In this document: piece after piece, positions 38,019 to 46,996 of the stretch
How the letters are laid out: every line of letters starts with the position of its first letter
Numbering within the stretch: the first letter of the stretch is position 1
Source of the DNA: Notoacmeibacter ruber
GTDB taxonomy: Bacteria > Pseudomonadota > Alphaproteobacteria > Rhizobiales > Rhizobiaceae
Assembly (NCBI RefSeq): GCF_003668555.1
Contig: NZ_RCWN01000001.1
Span: 124,001 to 188,000, forward strand
Length of the DNA stretch: 64,000 bases
Direction: 5' to 3'
The notes under the pieces: generated by a model
What the model was told of the DNA's origin: nothing
What the model saw: the letters and a program-made list of their open reading frames with translations, nothing else
Database searches by the model: none
Translations under genes and position numbers: made by a program

Positions 38019-38675
38019 TCAGGCCGAGGGCTGTTTGGTTTTGCGCAGATAGGGCAGAACCGTATCGAACGCACCGAACTTCGCCTTCGCATCATCGTCG
38101 GAAAGGGTCGCCGGAATGATGACGTCTTCACCGACATTCCAGTTGGCTGGCGTCGCAACGGTGTGCTTGGCTGCTGTCTGCAGCCCGTCAAGCGCGCGCA
38201 GCACTTCGGCGAAGTTACGGCCGACATTCATCGGATAGGTCATGGAAAGCTTCAGCTTTTTGTCCGGCCCGATAATGTAGACGGTGCGAACCGTGGCCGT
38301 GTCGTTCGGCGTGCGTCCATCCGGCAGATAAGCCTCGGCGGGCAGCATGTCGAAGGCCTTGGCGACCTTAAGATCGGCGTCGGCCACGATCGGGAAGCCG
38401 GCCTTGGTGCCCGCAACCTTCTCGATATCGCCCTTCCATTTCACATGGTCGTCCGCGCTGTCGACCGAGACGCCAAGCACCTTGGTGCCACGCTTTTCCC
38501 ATTCATCGGAAAGCTGCGCGACAGCACCGAATTCGGTCGTGCAGACCGGCGTAAAATCCTTCGGGTGGCTGAAGATGACGGCCCAGCTATCGCCGATCCA
38601 GTCATGCAGCTTGAAGGTGCCCTGGTCGGTTTCGACTTCGAGATTTTCAATCGTGTCGTTGATACGGAGGCTCAT
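38019..38675 (-). CDS. 1-Cys peroxiredoxin (Prx6 type)
   Basis: A 218-residue thiol peroxidase reducing H2O2 and organic peroxides. The peroxidatic Cys is in SHPKDFTPVCTTEFG near residue 46, with the Thr and the Arg of the active site; there is no resolving Cys in the usual C-terminal position, and the long C-terminal arm (GLQTAAKHTVATPANWNVGEDVIIPATLSDDDA) is typical of Prx6. AAGGAGC lies six bases before the ATG at 38675. Monocistronic, with its own terminator. Confidence 0.93.
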   Translation of the reverse strand: MSLRINDTIENLEVETDQGTFKLHDWIGDSWAVIFSHPKDFTPVCTTEFGAVAQLSDEWEKRGTKVLGVSVDSADDHVKWKGDIEKVAGTKAGFPIVADADLKVAKAFDMLPAEAYLPDGRTPNDTATVRTVYIIGPDKKLKLSMTYPMNVGRNFAEVLRALDGLQTAAKHTVATPANWNVGEDVIIPATLSDDDAKAKFGAFDTVLPYLRKTKQPSA

Positions 38676-38802
38676 AATAGCTCCTTTCAAAAGAATTTCT
38701 GTTGCAGCGAATGTAAGGTGTGCAGCCTGATAAATCAGGGAATGACTTGGCGATTATCGGCCACCTTTGGGGATGGCTTTGCGCGTTTCGACGAATTGCC
38801 GA

Positions 38803-40398
38803 TCAAGCCGCCTTTTTTGTCCCGACCTGATAGTCCTTTACCGTTGCGAAGCTGATGGCAGGCCAGCGCTCGGCCTCATAGTTCAGCGAAAAGCCGTTCG
38901 GCGCCATATAGACGGGGTCGCCGTCCAGATCGCGGCTCATTTCTCCGCGATGGGCGTCCATGAAATCGCGTAGTTCCTGCTGCGTCGGGGCGGAAATCCA
39001 CCGCGCCACGGCAAAGCGGGCCGGTTCGAACCCGACCGGCAGCGAGTACTCCTGGTTGAGGCGCTCGGCGAGGACGTCGATCTGCAGTGCACCCACGACG
39101 CCGACAATGGCTGGGGAGCCGTCTTCCGGTGTGAAGAGCTGAACGACACCCTCCTCGGCCATCTGCGCCAGCGCTTCCTTCAGCTTCTTGGCCTTCATCG
39201 CATCTTTCAGCGAGACGCGCCGCAGAATTTCCGGCGCAAAATTCGGAACGCCGCGGAAGACGATATCTTCGCCATCCGTCAGCGTATCGCCGATGCGCAG
39301 GGTGCCATGGTTCGGAATGCCGACGACATCGCCGGCATAGGCTTCCTCGGCCAGATGCCGCTGCGAAGCGAAGAAGAATTGCGGCGCTGATAGTGGCATG
39401 GCCTTGCCCGTACGAACCAGCTTGGCCTTCATGCCGCGTGACAGCGTGCCCGAACAGACCCGCACGAAGGCAATGCGGTCGCGATGGTTCGGGTCCATAT
39501 TGGCTTGAATCTTAAAGACAAAGGCACTCATGCCCTTTTCGGTCGCCTCGACATGGCGGTTTTCCGCCTCCTGCGCACGAGGTGCGGGTGCGTAATCCAT
39601 CAGAGCGTGGATCAGATCGCGCACCCCGTAATTCTTCAGGGCGGAGCCGAAGAAGACCGGCGTGAGGTGCCCTTCTCGGAAGGCCTGCATGTCGAAAGGA
39701 CGGCAGGCTTCGGCCGCCAGTTCCACGCCTTCGACAAAGGCTTCCTGCTCGTTCTCCGGCAGCATGCCGGCGGCCGCATCGGCCTGCGGGCCGTTGACCC
39801 TTGTGCGCTCCTTCTCGGCATCGCCATGGCGCACGGCGCTCTCGGCCAGGTGATAGGTTCCGCAAAAGCTCTTGCCCTGACCGATCGGCCAGGTGACGGG
39901 CGCGGTATCAAGCGCCAGTTTCTCCTCAATTTCGTCGAGAATTTCGAAATTGTCGCGCGCTTCGCGGTCCATCTTGTTGACGAAGGTGATGATCGGGATA
40001 TCCCGCAGCCGGCAGACTTCGAAGAGCTTCAGTGTACGCGGCTCGATACCCTTGGCGGCGTCGATCACCATGATGGCGGAGTCGACGGCTGTCAGCGTCC
40101 GATAGGTATCGTCGGCGAAGTCTTCATGGCCCGGCGTGTCGAGCAGATTGAAGACGTGGTCTTCATATTCGAATGTCATCACCGAGGTGACGACCGAAAT
40201 GCCGCGTTCCTTTTCGATCTTCATCCAGTCCGAACGGCTGCTCTGACGGTTCTTCTTGGCCTTCACTTCGCCGGCGAGCTGGATTGCGCCGCCGAACAGC
40301 AGCAGCTTCTCGGTCAGCGTCGTCTTGCCGGCGTCGGGGTGCGAGATGATGGCGAAGGTGCGCCGCCGCGCGACCTTCTCTTGCAGTGTGTCGGCCAT
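38803..40398 (-). CDS. prfC: Peptide chain release factor 3
   Basis: A 531-residue translational GTPase that recycles RF1 and RF2 after termination. G motifs are visible: SHPDAGKTTLTEKLLLFGGAIQLAGEVKAKK (G1 near residue 18), RGISVVTSVMTF (G2), DTPGHEDFADDTYRTL (G3), NKMDRE (G4). The AGEVKAKK stretch and the GLFTPEDG-like end (VVQLFTPEDGSPAIVGVVGALQIDVL) separate RF3 from EF-G. The ATG at 40398 gives MADTLQEKVARRRTFAIISH; an upstream frame to 40437 is not conserved. Confidence 0.95.
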   Translation of the reverse strand: MADTLQEKVARRRTFAIISHPDAGKTTLTEKLLLFGGAIQLAGEVKAKKNRQSSRSDWMKIEKERGISVVTSVMTFEYEDHVFNLLDTPGHEDFADDTYRTLTAVDSAIMVIDAAKGIEPRTLKLFEVCRLRDIPIITFVNKMDREARDNFEILDEIEEKLALDTAPVTWPIGQGKSFCGTYHLAESAVRHGDAEKERTRVNGPQADAAAGMLPENEQEAFVEGVELAAEACRPFDMQAFREGHLTPVFFGSALKNYGVRDLIHALMDYAPAPRAQEAENRHVEATEKGMSAFVFKIQANMDPNHRDRIAFVRVCSGTLSRGMKAKLVRTGKAMPLSAPQFFFASQRHLAEEAYAGDVVGIPNHGTLRIGDTLTDGEDIVFRGVPNFAPEILRRVSLKDAMKAKKLKEALAQMAEEGVVQLFTPEDGSPAIVGVVGALQIDVLAERLNQEYSLPVGFEPARFAVARWISAPTQQELRDFMDAHRGEMSRDLDGDPVYMAPNGFSLNYEAERWPAISFATVKDYQVGTKKAA

Positions 40399-40566
40399 AA
40401 GAGTTGATCCGTTTGAGGTCTGACCGCCATGTGGCAAGCGTCCGGGCCGAAGTCAACGTAAGGCCGAGCTTTGGCAAAGTTGCAAATGTTAGGCTGTGCA
40501 GCCGCGGATGGGCATTATATTAGATGCATAAGAGCAAATACGTCTCATGGTCGATATGGAGTCTGG

Positions 40567-41736
40567 ATGCACGAAGAAGACGAGAACGGTGGTCCCGTCT
40601 CCGATGAGAGGGTGACAACGGCCTTTCGACCGGAACATGACCCTTATGACAACACGATCGGTAAAGACCACCAGTCTCGGCGGGTGTTCCAGGCCCTTCA
40701 GGACGATGTCGGCGCCAATCGGCGTATTGCCGAACTTGGGATACGATCCGACCTGTTTTTCGAACAGGCCCTTGAGCAGACGCGGATGGCCGTGTGCGTA
40801 ACGGACCCGCATCAGCCGGATAATCCCATCGTCTTCGTCAATAATGCGTTTGAAGCGATGACCGGTTACGCGCGCGAAGACATTGTCGGCAAGAATTGTC
40901 GGTTTCTCCAGTCTCCCCGAACCGACCCCAAAATGGTCGCCCGGCTGCGCAAGGCGATCGATGCCGAAGAGACATGCGTGGTGGAAATTCTCAATCGCCG
41001 GGCTGACGGGACCGAGTTCTACAATTCGCTGCATGTCGGCCCGATCTACGGTCAGGATGGCAGGCTGGCACTCTTTTACGGCTCACAATGGGATGTCACC
41101 GATCTCGTCGAAGAGCGGGAAAGGACGATGCGGCTAAAAATAATCGGCCGCGAGCTCAATCATCGGATCGGCAACATGTTTGCCGTGGTCGGCTCGATTT
41201 TGAGACTGTCCCGACCGAGGGAAGGGGAGGGCAAACAATCTTTCATCGACGCGGAAAACAGGATTCAAGCGCTTTCGAGAGCGCATCAGGCCTCGATCAA
41301 TATGGGCGACAATCCCGGTGGGGCGACGGAAACGGTGGACCTGCACAAGCTCGTTGAAACCATCCTCCTGCCTTATCAGACCGAGCAGCAGCGTAACCGC
41401 GTCACCTTCGGCGGTCCGGAAATCTCCATTCTGGCCCATGCCGTATCGGCGGTCAGTCTCACTCTGCACGAACTGTCGACCAATGCAGCCAAGCACGGTG
41501 GCCTTCGTGATGGCGAAGGCACGATACGTGTCGTCTGGTCGGTTGATGATGGATTGCTTGATCTGCGATGGATGGAGCGTGGCGCAGGCGAAGCCAAGAG
41601 AAACCCGGAACACAAGGGAACCGGCGCCAAGCTGATAAACACCCTGGTGCAGTCGATCGATGCGACGGTTGAACGGGAGTGGGGAGAGGATGGGCTGATC
41701 GTCCGGCTGAAAATGCCACCAAGCGTCATGGCGTAA
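40567..41736 (+). CDS. LOV-domain HWE-family sensor histidine kinase (blue-light sensor)
   Basis: A 389-residue soluble kinase. The PAS/LOV domain (about 75-195) has the flavin-adduct motif GKNCRFLQ with the photoactive Cys at position 111, followed by NRRADGTEFYNSLHVGPI, so it probably binds FMN and senses blue light. The kinase is of the HWE class: RELNHRIGNMFAVV with phospho-acceptor His199, LHELSTNAAKHGGL and a WxE-like WMERGAG box. GGAG lies five bases before the ATG at 40567. Response partner is not encoded nearby. HWE-LOV kinases regulate attachment, virulence and stress responses in related bacteria. Confidence 0.9.
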   Translation: MHEEDENGGPVSDERVTTAFRPEHDPYDNTIGKDHQSRRVFQALQDDVGANRRIAELGIRSDLFFEQALEQTRMAVCVTDPHQPDNPIVFVNNAFEAMTGYAREDIVGKNCRFLQSPRTDPKMVARLRKAIDAEETCVVEILNRRADGTEFYNSLHVGPIYGQDGRLALFYGSQWDVTDLVEERERTMRLKIIGRELNHRIGNMFAVVGSILRLSRPREGEGKQSFIDAENRIQALSRAHQASINMGDNPGGATETVDLHKLVETILLPYQTEQQRNRVTFGGPEISILAHAVSAVSLTLHELSTNAAKHGGLRDGEGTIRVVWSVDDGLLDLRWMERGAGEAKRNPEHKGTGAKLINTLVQSIDATVEREWGEDGLIVRLKMPPSVMA

Positions 41737-41840
41737 CCTGGCCCTTTCCTGATTTCCATCACACCACACGAGCGCGTGTCGCGCACTCTCGAGGCGTCAT
41801 GCCGCCTAAACCGGCGGTTAATCGGCCAAGTGTAGCACTA

Positions 41841-41870
41841 TTGACAAAAATACCAACCGGTTGGTATGTA
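41841..41870 (+). promoter_or_regulatory. Promoter with perfect palindromic operator of the TetR gene
   Basis: TTGACA at 41841-41846 and TATGTA at 41865-41870 flank the 18-bp perfect palindrome ATACCAACCGGTTGGTAT (41850-41867), placed in the spacer and overlapping the -10. This is the expected site for autorepression by the TetR protein encoded just downstream. Confidence 0.8.
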
Positions 41871-41876
41871 TTTCAG

Positions 41877-42500
41877 ATGATCGAGGCCAAACGCGGATAT
41901 TTGAAGGGGAAGGAGGCGAGGATGCGCATACTGGATGCCGCGATCGCCTCGGTGCGGGAAAAGGGCTATGCCGCGACCCGCGTTGACGAGGTGGCCGCAG
42001 CCGCCGGCGTAACCAAGGGCGGCTTCTTCCATCACTTCGCCAGCAAGGAAGAGATGGCCGTAGCCGCCGCTGAACGATGGAGCGAGACGACTGGCAAATT
42101 GTTCCGGTCCGCGCCTTACCATCTGCCAGACGATCCGCTAGAGCGGGTGCTGGCCTATATCGATTTCCGCCGCGAAATCATGACCGGTAAGACCAACGAG
42201 TTCACCTGCTACGCCGGCACCCTGGCGCAGGAAGCACACCTGACAGCATCAAACCTTCGCGATGCTGCGCGCGCTTCCATCTTTGAACATGCTGAGACGC
42301 TGATCGACGATATCGCTGCCGCCAAAGCCAAGCATTGCCCTAATGCGAACTGGACAGCGGAAAGCCTCGCGCTTCACACCCAGGCCGTCTTGCAGGGCGC
42401 ATTCATCGTCGCCAAAGCCGATGGCGGTCCAGAGCGTGCGCGCGAAAGTGTGGATCATCTGAAACGCTACATCGAATTGCTGTTCAACCAGACCAATTGA
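41877..42500 (+). CDS. TetR/AcrR family transcriptional regulator
   Basis: A 207-residue repressor: N-terminal helix-turn-helix (RMRILDAAIASVREKGYAATRVDEVAAAAGVTKGGFFHHFASKEEMA) and a helical ligand domain with NEFTCYAGTLAQEAHLT. The ATG at 41877 lies ten bases after its palindromic operator, giving a short or leaderless message. It heads a run of small genes in the same direction (DUF1428, SRPBCC, GyrI-like) separated by a few bases, which it likely controls. Confidence 0.9.
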   Translation: MIEAKRGYLKGKEARMRILDAAIASVREKGYAATRVDEVAAAAGVTKGGFFHHFASKEEMAVAAAERWSETTGKLFRSAPYHLPDDPLERVLAYIDFRREIMTGKTNEFTCYAGTLAQEAHLTASNLRDAARASIFEHAETLIDDIAAAKAKHCPNANWTAESLALHTQAVLQGAFIVAKADGGPERARESVDHLKRYIELLFNQTN

Positions 42501-42508
42501 GAAAATTT

Positions 42509-42862
42509 ATGACCGTTGTAAGCGGATTTGTGGCCGCCGTGCCCAAGGCGAATAAGGATAAGTTCATCGCTCATGCCAAGGCGGCAGCCGAGGTGTTCAA
42601 GGAGCATGGCGCCCTTGAAATCATGGAAAACTGGGAACTCGACGTGCCGGATGGTGAGTCGACCTCGTTTCCCCTCGCCGTCAAGAAGAATGAAGACGAG
42701 GATGTTGTCTTCTCGTGGATCGTCTGGCCAGACAAGAACGCTGCCGATCGCGCCATGGAGGCGTTGATGAGCGACCCGCGCATGGATTCCGAAACCAATC
42801 CCATGCCGTTTGACGGCAAGCGCATGATCTGGGGATTTTTCGACAATATCGTGAAGGTGTGA
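42509..42862 (+). CDS. DUF1428 family protein
   Basis: A 117-residue dimeric alpha-beta barrel-type protein of the DUF1428 (YbaA) family: YVSGF-like start (MTVVSGFVAAVPKANKDKFIAHAKAAAEVFKEHGALEIMENWELDVPDG) and a VVFSWIVWPDKNAADRAMEALMSDPRM block. Function is unknown. It starts eight bases after the TetR stop, so is in the same operon. Confidence 0.85.
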   Translation: MTVVSGFVAAVPKANKDKFIAHAKAAAEVFKEHGALEIMENWELDVPDGESTSFPLAVKKNEDEDVVFSWIVWPDKNAADRAMEALMSDPRMDSETNPMPFDGKRMIWGFFDNIVKV

Positions 42863-42866
42863 TCCA

Positions 42867-43325
42867 TTGGCACAGAGCGTTCTGTTTATCGAGCGGACGA
42901 TTGATACGTCTCGCGACAAGCTATGGCGTTGCTGGACGGATGCCGCCCTCCTCAAGCAATGGTTCTGCCCGAAGCCTTGGACCGTGCCGGACGCTGAACT
43001 CGACATTCGACCGGGCGGCGTCTTCAGGACGGTGATGCAGGGGCCAAATGGCGAGCGTCACGACAATCCAGGTCAGGTCTTGGCGTTGAGACCACTGGAG
43101 CAGCTCATCACCTCAGACGCCTTCACGGGCGACTGGCAGCCGGGCGAAAAGCCATTCCTGATTTCTGTCGTGACCATGTTGGATGCCGGAAACGGCATGA
43201 CGCACTATCGCTGGGAAGCCCGTCACTGGAGTGAGGAAGACCAGAAAAGTCATGAAGAGATGGGCTTCGAAGCAGGCTGGAACGCCTCGACCGATCAACT
43301 CGAGGCATTGGCGAAGAGGCTATAG
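42867..43325 (+). CDS. SRPBCC / Aha1-like domain protein
   Basis: A 152-residue START/Bet v1-like protein of the activator-of-Hsp90-ATPase group (SRPBCC): ERTIDTSRDKLWRCWTDAALLKQWFCPKPW at the N-terminus, DIRPGGVFRTVMQGPNG, and a final helix HEEMGFEAGWNASTDQLEALAKRL. Such domains bind hydrophobic ligands; the ligand is unknown. It starts with TTG at 42867, preceded by AAGGTG, four bases after the DUF1428 stop. Confidence 0.85.
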   Translation: MAQSVLFIERTIDTSRDKLWRCWTDAALLKQWFCPKPWTVPDAELDIRPGGVFRTVMQGPNGERHDNPGQVLALRPLEQLITSDAFTGDWQPGEKPFLISVVTMLDAGNGMTHYRWEARHWSEEDQKSHEEMGFEAGWNASTDQLEALAKRL

Positions 43326-43332
43326 CAGCATC

Positions 43333-43866
43333 ATGCGTGATATCCACGAAACTGCAAAGAACGGCGCCAGCCTCACCATTCCCGTGGTGCGAAGCTTCGA
43401 ACCGATGACCTATCTTGCGATCGCTGTCGAATGCGCGATGGCCGATCTGCCACAGGCGGCACCGTCTGCCTTCCCGCGCCTGCATCGATGGTGCGAAGAT
43501 CATGGGGTAGAGCTGGGCGAAGGCCTGTTCCGCTATTTTCATTTTACGGCGGATGGAAGGACGCTTGTTCACGTCGCAAATCTTGTCGACAGGACAGTAG
43601 CGATTGATGACGACGCCGAAATTATCACCGGTGAGATGGCAGGCGGAGACTACGCCGTCGCAGTCCATACCGGGCCCTACGACCTCCTCTACGACAGCAC
43701 GGTAATGATGGACGGTTGGTTGTCCGGTCGCAATCTTGCAAAAGATGAGCGGCGCTCAGCACAGCAGTTTGAACCGGCCTGCCAAGTCGAAATCTACCGC
43801 AACGGACCATGGAGCGAGCCAAACCCAGCGGCATGGGAGACTGAACTGCGTATGAAATTGGCATAG
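43333..43866 (+). CDS. GyrI-like / AraC effector-binding domain protein
   Basis: A 177-residue stand-alone small-molecule-binding domain of the GyrI-like group. Features include the paired beta-alpha-beta halves, with VRSFEPMTYLAIAVE in the first and EIITGEMAGGDYAVAVHTGPYDLLYDSTVMMDGWL in the second; the latter is the family's strongest signature. It begins seven bases after the SRPBCC gene. Effector and partner are unknown; drug or metabolite binding is inferred from the TetR link. Confidence 0.8.
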   Translation: MRDIHETAKNGASLTIPVVRSFEPMTYLAIAVECAMADLPQAAPSAFPRLHRWCEDHGVELGEGLFRYFHFTADGRTLVHVANLVDRTVAIDDDAEIITGEMAGGDYAVAVHTGPYDLLYDSTVMMDGWLSGRNLAKDERRSAQQFEPACQVEIYRNGPWSEPNPAAWETELRMKLA

Positions 43867-43945
43867 GGCTCTTCCCCCCGTTCGTGGCCGCTCTTTCATC
43901 CTTCCGGCCAGTCATCTAAAACTCTGACAGAAAAGGGGACGGCGC

Positions 43946-44548
43946 ATGGATAGCAAAACGGCATTGCTGGTCATCGATATGCAGAACGATTTCTGCGAAG
44001 GCGGCGCACTGGCGGTCGAGGGCGGTACATCGATCGTGCCGTTGGTCAACAAGCTCATCGCCGGCTACGATCATGTCATCCTGACGCAGGACTGGCACCC
44101 GCAAGGCCATTCGTCCTTCGCCAGCCAATATGAAGACAAGGCCCCGTTCGAAACCATCGAGATGCCCTATGGCGAGCAGGTCCTGTGGCCTGACCATTGC
44201 CTGCAGGGAACGGACGGCGCCGCATTCCATCGCGAATTGGAGTGGACGACCGCACAGCTGGTGATCCGAAAAGGCTTTCGTCGCGAGATCGACAGCTATT
44301 CCGCTTTCCGTGAAAACGATCGTGAAACACCCACGGGACTGGCGGGCTATCTGCGTGAGCGAGGCATAGATGATCTCGTTCTCTGCGGGTTGGCCTTCGA
44401 CTATTGCGTCGCCTGGTCCGCTCTCGACGCGCGACGTTTTGGGTTTTCAGCGCGTGTGGTGGAGGAAGCGACAGCCGCCATCGATCTCGATGGTTCGAAG
44501 GCGAAGATGCGCCTGGCAATGGAGGAAGCGGGCGTCCGCTTTGCTTGA
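43946..44548 (+). CDS. pncA: Nicotinamidase
   Basis: A 200-residue cysteine hydrolase converting nicotinamide to nicotinate for NAD salvage. The catalytic Asp is in VIDMQNDFC (about residue 10), metal ligands in LTQDWHPQGHSSF, and the nucleophile Cys in GLAFDYCVAWSALDA. It is followed six bases later by pncB, the next enzyme of the pathway. Confidence 0.95.
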   Translation: MDSKTALLVIDMQNDFCEGGALAVEGGTSIVPLVNKLIAGYDHVILTQDWHPQGHSSFASQYEDKAPFETIEMPYGEQVLWPDHCLQGTDGAAFHRELEWTTAQLVIRKGFRREIDSYSAFRENDRETPTGLAGYLRERGIDDLVLCGLAFDYCVAWSALDARRFGFSARVVEEATAAIDLDGSKAKMRLAMEEAGVRFA

Positions 44549-44554
44549 TCTGAC

Positions 44555-45865
44555 ATGACCGCACCGATTACCGACATCGCCAAGCGGGTCCACGACCATA
44601 CCTGGAAGCTCGATCCGATCATCCGGTCGCTGCTGGATACCGATTTCTACAAACTTCTGATGCTGCAGATGATCTGGAAGAGGCACCGCGATCTTCCGGT
44701 GACCTTCTCCCTGATCAACCGAAAGCCGGAGATTCGTCTCGCCGACGAGATCGATGAATCGGCTCTGCGCGAGCAACTCGATCACGCGCGGACGGTGATG
44801 CTCTCGAAGAAGGAGCGGATATGGCTGGCGGGCAACACATTCTACGGCAAGAAACACATCTTCGAGCCGGAATTTCTCGAATGGTTCGCCAATTTCCGTT
44901 TGCCGGACTACGATCTGTCAGTGCGCGACGGCCAGTTCGAACTGTCCTTCAGCGGCTCCTGGTGTGAAGTCACCATGTGGGAAATCCCGGCGCTTGCCAT
45001 CCTGATGGAACTGCGAAGCCGTGCCGCCATGGCGGGGATGGGGCGTTTTCACCTGGATGTTCTCTATGCCCGCGCCAAAGCGCGGATGTGGGAGAAGACC
45101 GAACGCCTGAACCGTCTGGAAAATTTGCGTATCTCGGACTTCGGCAGCCGTCGGCGTCATTCCTATCTTTGGCAGCGATGGTGCGTCGAAGCGCTTAAGG
45201 AAGGCATCGGCGAGAAGTTCACCGGAACGTCGAACGTCAAGCTGGCGATGGACACCGATCTGGAAGCGGTCGGCACCAATGCCCATGAATTGCCGATGGT
45301 CTACGCGGCGCTGGCGGACAGCGACGCAGAGCGGCTTAAGTCGCCCTATAAGGTTCTGGAAGACTGGAATACGCTCTATGGCGGCAATTTGCTGATCGTC
45401 TTGCCGGATGCCTTCGGCACGGAAAGCTTCCTGCAAAATGCGCCCGGCTGGGTGGCCGATTGGACCGGTTTCCGCCCCGACAGCGCCCCGCCCATCGAAG
45501 GCGGCGAGCGCATCATGCAATGGTGGCGACAGCACGGTGTGGACCTGAAAGATCGCATCCTGATTTTCTCCGACGGGCTTGATGTCGAGACGATCGAGGA
45601 GACCTATCGCCACTTCGAAGGGCGCGTGCGGATGGCTTTCGGCTGGGGCACCAATCTGACCAATGATTTCGTCGGCATGGCGCCGACCGAGAATGAGCGC
45701 CTTCGCGCGCTCAGCATCGTGATCAAGGTGACGGAGGCGGCGGGCCGCCCTGCGGTGAAGCTCTCCGACAATCCCAACAAGGCGACCGGCGACGAGCAGA
45801 CGGTGCAGGACTATCTGCGATTGTTTGGCGGCGACAGCCGGGTGGAGCAGGCGGTGCTCGTATGA
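44555..45865 (+). CDS. pncB: Nicotinate phosphoribosyltransferase
   Basis: A 436-residue enzyme forming nicotinate mononucleotide from nicotinate and PRPP with ATP. The segment [19 protein letters not shown] at the N-terminus and [26 protein letters not shown] and [10 protein letters not shown] further on are family signatures. Together with pncA it makes the Preiss-Handler salvage pair. Its stop overlaps the dut start by four bases (ATGA). Confidence 0.95.
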   Translation: MTAPITDIAKRVHDHTWKLDPIIRSLLDTDFYKLLMLQMIWKRHRDLPVTFSLINRKPEIRLADEIDESALREQLDHARTVMLSKKERIWLAGNTFYGKKHIFEPEFLEWFANFRLPDYDLSVRDGQFELSFSGSWCEVTMWEIPALAILMELRSRAAMAGMGRFHLDVLYARAKARMWEKTERLNRLENLRISDFGSRRRHSYLWQRWCVEALKEGIGEKFTGTSNVKLAMDTDLEAVGTNAHELPMVYAALADSDAERLKSPYKVLEDWNTLYGGNLLIVLPDAFGTESFLQNAPGWVADWTGFRPDSAPPIEGGERIMQWWRQHGVDLKDRILIFSDGLDVETIEETYRHFEGRVRMAFGWGTNLTNDFVGMAPTENERLRALSIVIKVTEAAGRPAVKLSDNPNKATGDEQTVQDYLRLFGGDSRVEQAVLV

Positions 45866-46329
45866 AGGATGTGCTTGGTCCTCAAATCGGGATACGTCGC
45901 CTGCCGCATGCCGAGGGGCTCGATCTGCCCTCATATGCCAGCGACGGCGCGGCAGGCATGGATATACGCGCGGCGGTTTCGGCCGAAGACCCCGTCCAGC
46001 TCGCGCCAATGGCACGAGCTGCCATACCCACCGGCATCATGATGCAGATCCCGGAAGGATTCGAAGTGCAGGTCCGCCCGCGCTCCGGCCTTGCCTTGAA
46101 GAGTGGCGTCACCTGCCTCAACACGCCCGGCACCATCGATTGGGATTATCGGGGCGAGGTGAAGGTCCTCCTCATCAATCTCGGAGCCGAAACCGTCTCG
46201 ATTACGCGCGGGATGAGGATCGCCCAGCTGATCGTCGCCCCGGTGGTCCGCGCCCGGCTCGAAGAGCTATCGGAGCTTGGCGCCACGAAACGCGGCACCG
46301 GAGGCTTCGGCTCGACCGGAACGGCCTGA
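45862..46329 (+). CDS. dut: Deoxyuridine 5'-triphosphate nucleotidohydrolase (dUTPase)
   Basis: A 155-residue trimeric enzyme removing dUTP to dUMP, preventing uracil in DNA. All five motifs are visible: AGMDIRA (1), RSGLALK (2), [14 protein letters not shown] (3), RIAQLIV (4) and [10 protein letters not shown] (5). The ATGA overlap with pncB indicates coupled translation. Confidence 0.95.
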   Translation: MKDVLGPQIGIRRLPHAEGLDLPSYASDGAAGMDIRAAVSAEDPVQLAPMARAAIPTGIMMQIPEGFEVQVRPRSGLALKSGVTCLNTPGTIDWDYRGEVKVLLINLGAETVSITRGMRIAQLIVAPVVRARLEELSELGATKRGTGGFGSTGTA

Positions 46330-46423
46330 TACCACAATCGGGCCCGACCTTATCCAGCTTGGAAAGAACGAAAAGTCTCCTCCGTGCGTTGTCCTACACG
46401 ATCAAAAAGGGAAGGGACGCCCG

Positions 46424-46981
46424 ATGAGATTGAATGCAAGACGGATCGGCATACTGACGACCGACGGCTTCGACGATGCTGCTCTGAATTTCCTGCGCGA
46501 GGAATTGCGATCACAAGGCGCTGAAGTTCGCCTCCTTTCCTTGCTCCCCGACTCTGTCCAAGGCTGGTCGAGGGAGGGCTGGAGTGATCGGCAAGCCGTC
46601 GATCTGGTTCTTGACGACGTGGCGCTGACCGATTTCGACGCGCTGGTCATTCCACCCGGATTGATTGCGGTCGATACGCTCAAGGCTACGCGATACGCTG
46701 TCAACTTTGTCAGCCGCTTCGCGGCCGGTCATCGTCTCGTGGTTGCGATTGGCCACGCGCCGCTTTTTCTGAACGAAGCGGGTCTTATACGCGGCCGAAC
46801 CGTCACCGGTACACGCAGTATCCGTACCGAACTGCGCAATGCCGGCGCTCATGTCAGGGAAGATGGGCCAAGGCGAGATGGAATGTTGATCACGGCAGCC
46901 GACAATGGCGAACTCCTGCTCACAGTGAATGCGATTGCTGACGGCTTTATGACGGAGCGAAGTACACCGGAAGCGGCCTGA
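46424..46981 (+). CDS. PfpI/DJ-1-like protein lacking the active-site Cys
   Basis: A 185-residue class I glutamine amidotransferase-like protein: RIGILTTDGFDDAALNFLREELRSQGAEVRLLSL, FDALVIPPGLIAVDTL and VAIGHAPLFLNEAGLIRGRTVTG. In family proteases and glyoxalases the nucleophile elbow reads ICHGP; here it reads IGHAP, so the nucleophilic Cys is Gly. The protein may therefore be a binding or chaperone-type member. GGGAAGGGA precedes the ATG at 46424. It follows dut by 94 bases and faces mbfA. Confidence 0.75.
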   Translation: MRLNARRIGILTTDGFDDAALNFLREELRSQGAEVRLLSLLPDSVQGWSREGWSDRQAVDLVLDDVALTDFDALVIPPGLIAVDTLKATRYAVNFVSRFAAGHRLVVAIGHAPLFLNEAGLIRGRTVTGTRSIRTELRNAGAHVREDGPRRDGMLITAADNGELLLTVNAIADGFMTERSTPEAA

Positions 46982-46996
46982 GGGCGCTTACCTCCG

